A stretch of DNA of 64,000 bases. It comes from Candidatus Venteria ishoeyi (GTDB lineage Bacteria; Pseudomonadota; Gammaproteobacteria; Beggiatoales; Beggiatoaceae). The position numbers and the translations under genes are program-made. Positions 63,668 to 64,000 of the stretch are shown piece by piece. Positions within the stretch are counted from its first letter, which is position 1; each line of letters starts with the position of its first letter. The DNA is taken from contig NZ_JAUCGJ010000014.1 of assembly GCF_030378065.1 (NCBI RefSeq), forward strand, positions 23,708-87,707, read 5' to 3'. The notes beneath the pieces were generated by a model. The model had not been told where the DNA came from. It saw only the letters and a program-made list of their open reading frames with translations, and searched no databases.

Positions 63668-64000
63668 TTAAGCGGCAATCGTATTGGTTTGCTTGATTTT
63701 TTTCTGTAACTCCAACACCCCGTACATCAGGGCCTCGGCAGTTGGTGGGCAACCCGGAATATAAATATCCACCGGCACCACGCGATCACAACCTCTGACA
63801 ACAGAATAGGAGTAATGATAATAGCCGCCACCGTTAGCGCAGGAACCCATGGAAATTACCCAGCGTGGCTCTGCCATCTGGTCATAAACCTTGCGTAGCG
63901 CGGGACCCATTTTATTCACCAGGGTGCCTGCAACGATCATCACATCGGACTGTCTGGGACTGGGGCGGAATACCATGCCAAAACGATCCAGGTCATAACG
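63668..64000 (-). CDS. nuoB: NADH-quinone oxidoreductase subunit B (5' end outside window)
   Basis: 110 residues of the C-terminal part are visible, running off the right edge in frame. [69 protein letters not shown] contains the later cysteine ligands of the N2 4Fe-4S cluster. N2 gives electrons to quinone. The start and the first two cysteines lie beyond 64000. Confidence 0.96.
   Translation of the reverse strand, partial: RYDLDRFGMVFRPSPRQSDVMIVAGTLVNKMGPALRKVYDQMAEPRWVISMGSCANGGGYYHYSYSVVRGCDRVVPVDIYIPGCPPTAEALMYGVLELQKKIKQTNTIAA

Overview
The window looks like a chromosome piece from a denitrifying gammaproteobacterium. The moderate-to-low GC, FbaB and Tpx of enteric type, gcv and nuo gene arrangement, and a DsrR-like IscA homologue fit a sulphur-oxidising lineage such as Beggiatoaceae/Thiotrichales. 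That placement is inference and no lineage marker proves it. About 66 coding regions, one tRNA, a non-coding antitoxin RNA and several repeat families are described.

Layout. 1-1867: a TPR protein running off the left edge and two unknown envelope genes (minus). 2121-4694: LEA-like lipoprotein, FKBP isomerase and class I aldolase (plus). 4985-17352: a nitrite-reduction operon on the minus strand, transcribed nirS, a NirT-like multihaem fusion, a cupredoxin fusion, nirC, nirF, two fused siroheme-decarboxylase genes, a small membrane protein, nirN and nirJ. Between nirN and nirJ sits a foreign block (6194-7148): a type III toxin-antitoxin locus (promoter, two 48-base repeats, terminator, TenpN/CptN-like toxin), an attC-like site and an orphan VapB-like antitoxin. 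17983-22960: a dihaem cytochrome c and norC-norB-norE-norF-norQ (plus), with FNR/DNR-type boxes upstream. 23149-27716: unknown periplasmic protein and a DUF3686 protein (minus). 27958-37254: maf, a DUF302 protein, dtd, a VapBC pair, RDD, gcvT-gcvH-gcvPA, tpx, DUF5329, DsrR-like, rhodanese and MOSC genes. 37539-43583: an exopolysaccharide export and assembly cluster (minus). 44383-46560: tRNA-Lys followed by a short array of gene cassettes with attC sites but no integrase in the window. 46650-48071: a REP-associated-type transposase and palindromic DNA. 48394-64000: nuoN to nuoB (minus), with two non-nuo genes inside the operon.

How it works together: nirS makes NO, norCB reduces it to N2O, and the d1-haem genes (nirF, the siroheme decarboxylases, nirJ, nirN) build the nirS cofactor. 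Shared FNR/DNR-type sites suggest co-induction under low oxygen and nitrogen oxides. Complex I feeds quinol to this chain, and the NirT-like cytochrome could carry electrons from quinol to the periplasm.

Most notable: (1) the type III TA cassette inside the nir operon, (2) the attC cassettes with no integrase in the window, (3) a 158-bp snap-back element in six copies, five with 3-bp flanking duplications and three abutting stop codons, and (4) unusual fusions in the nir operon.
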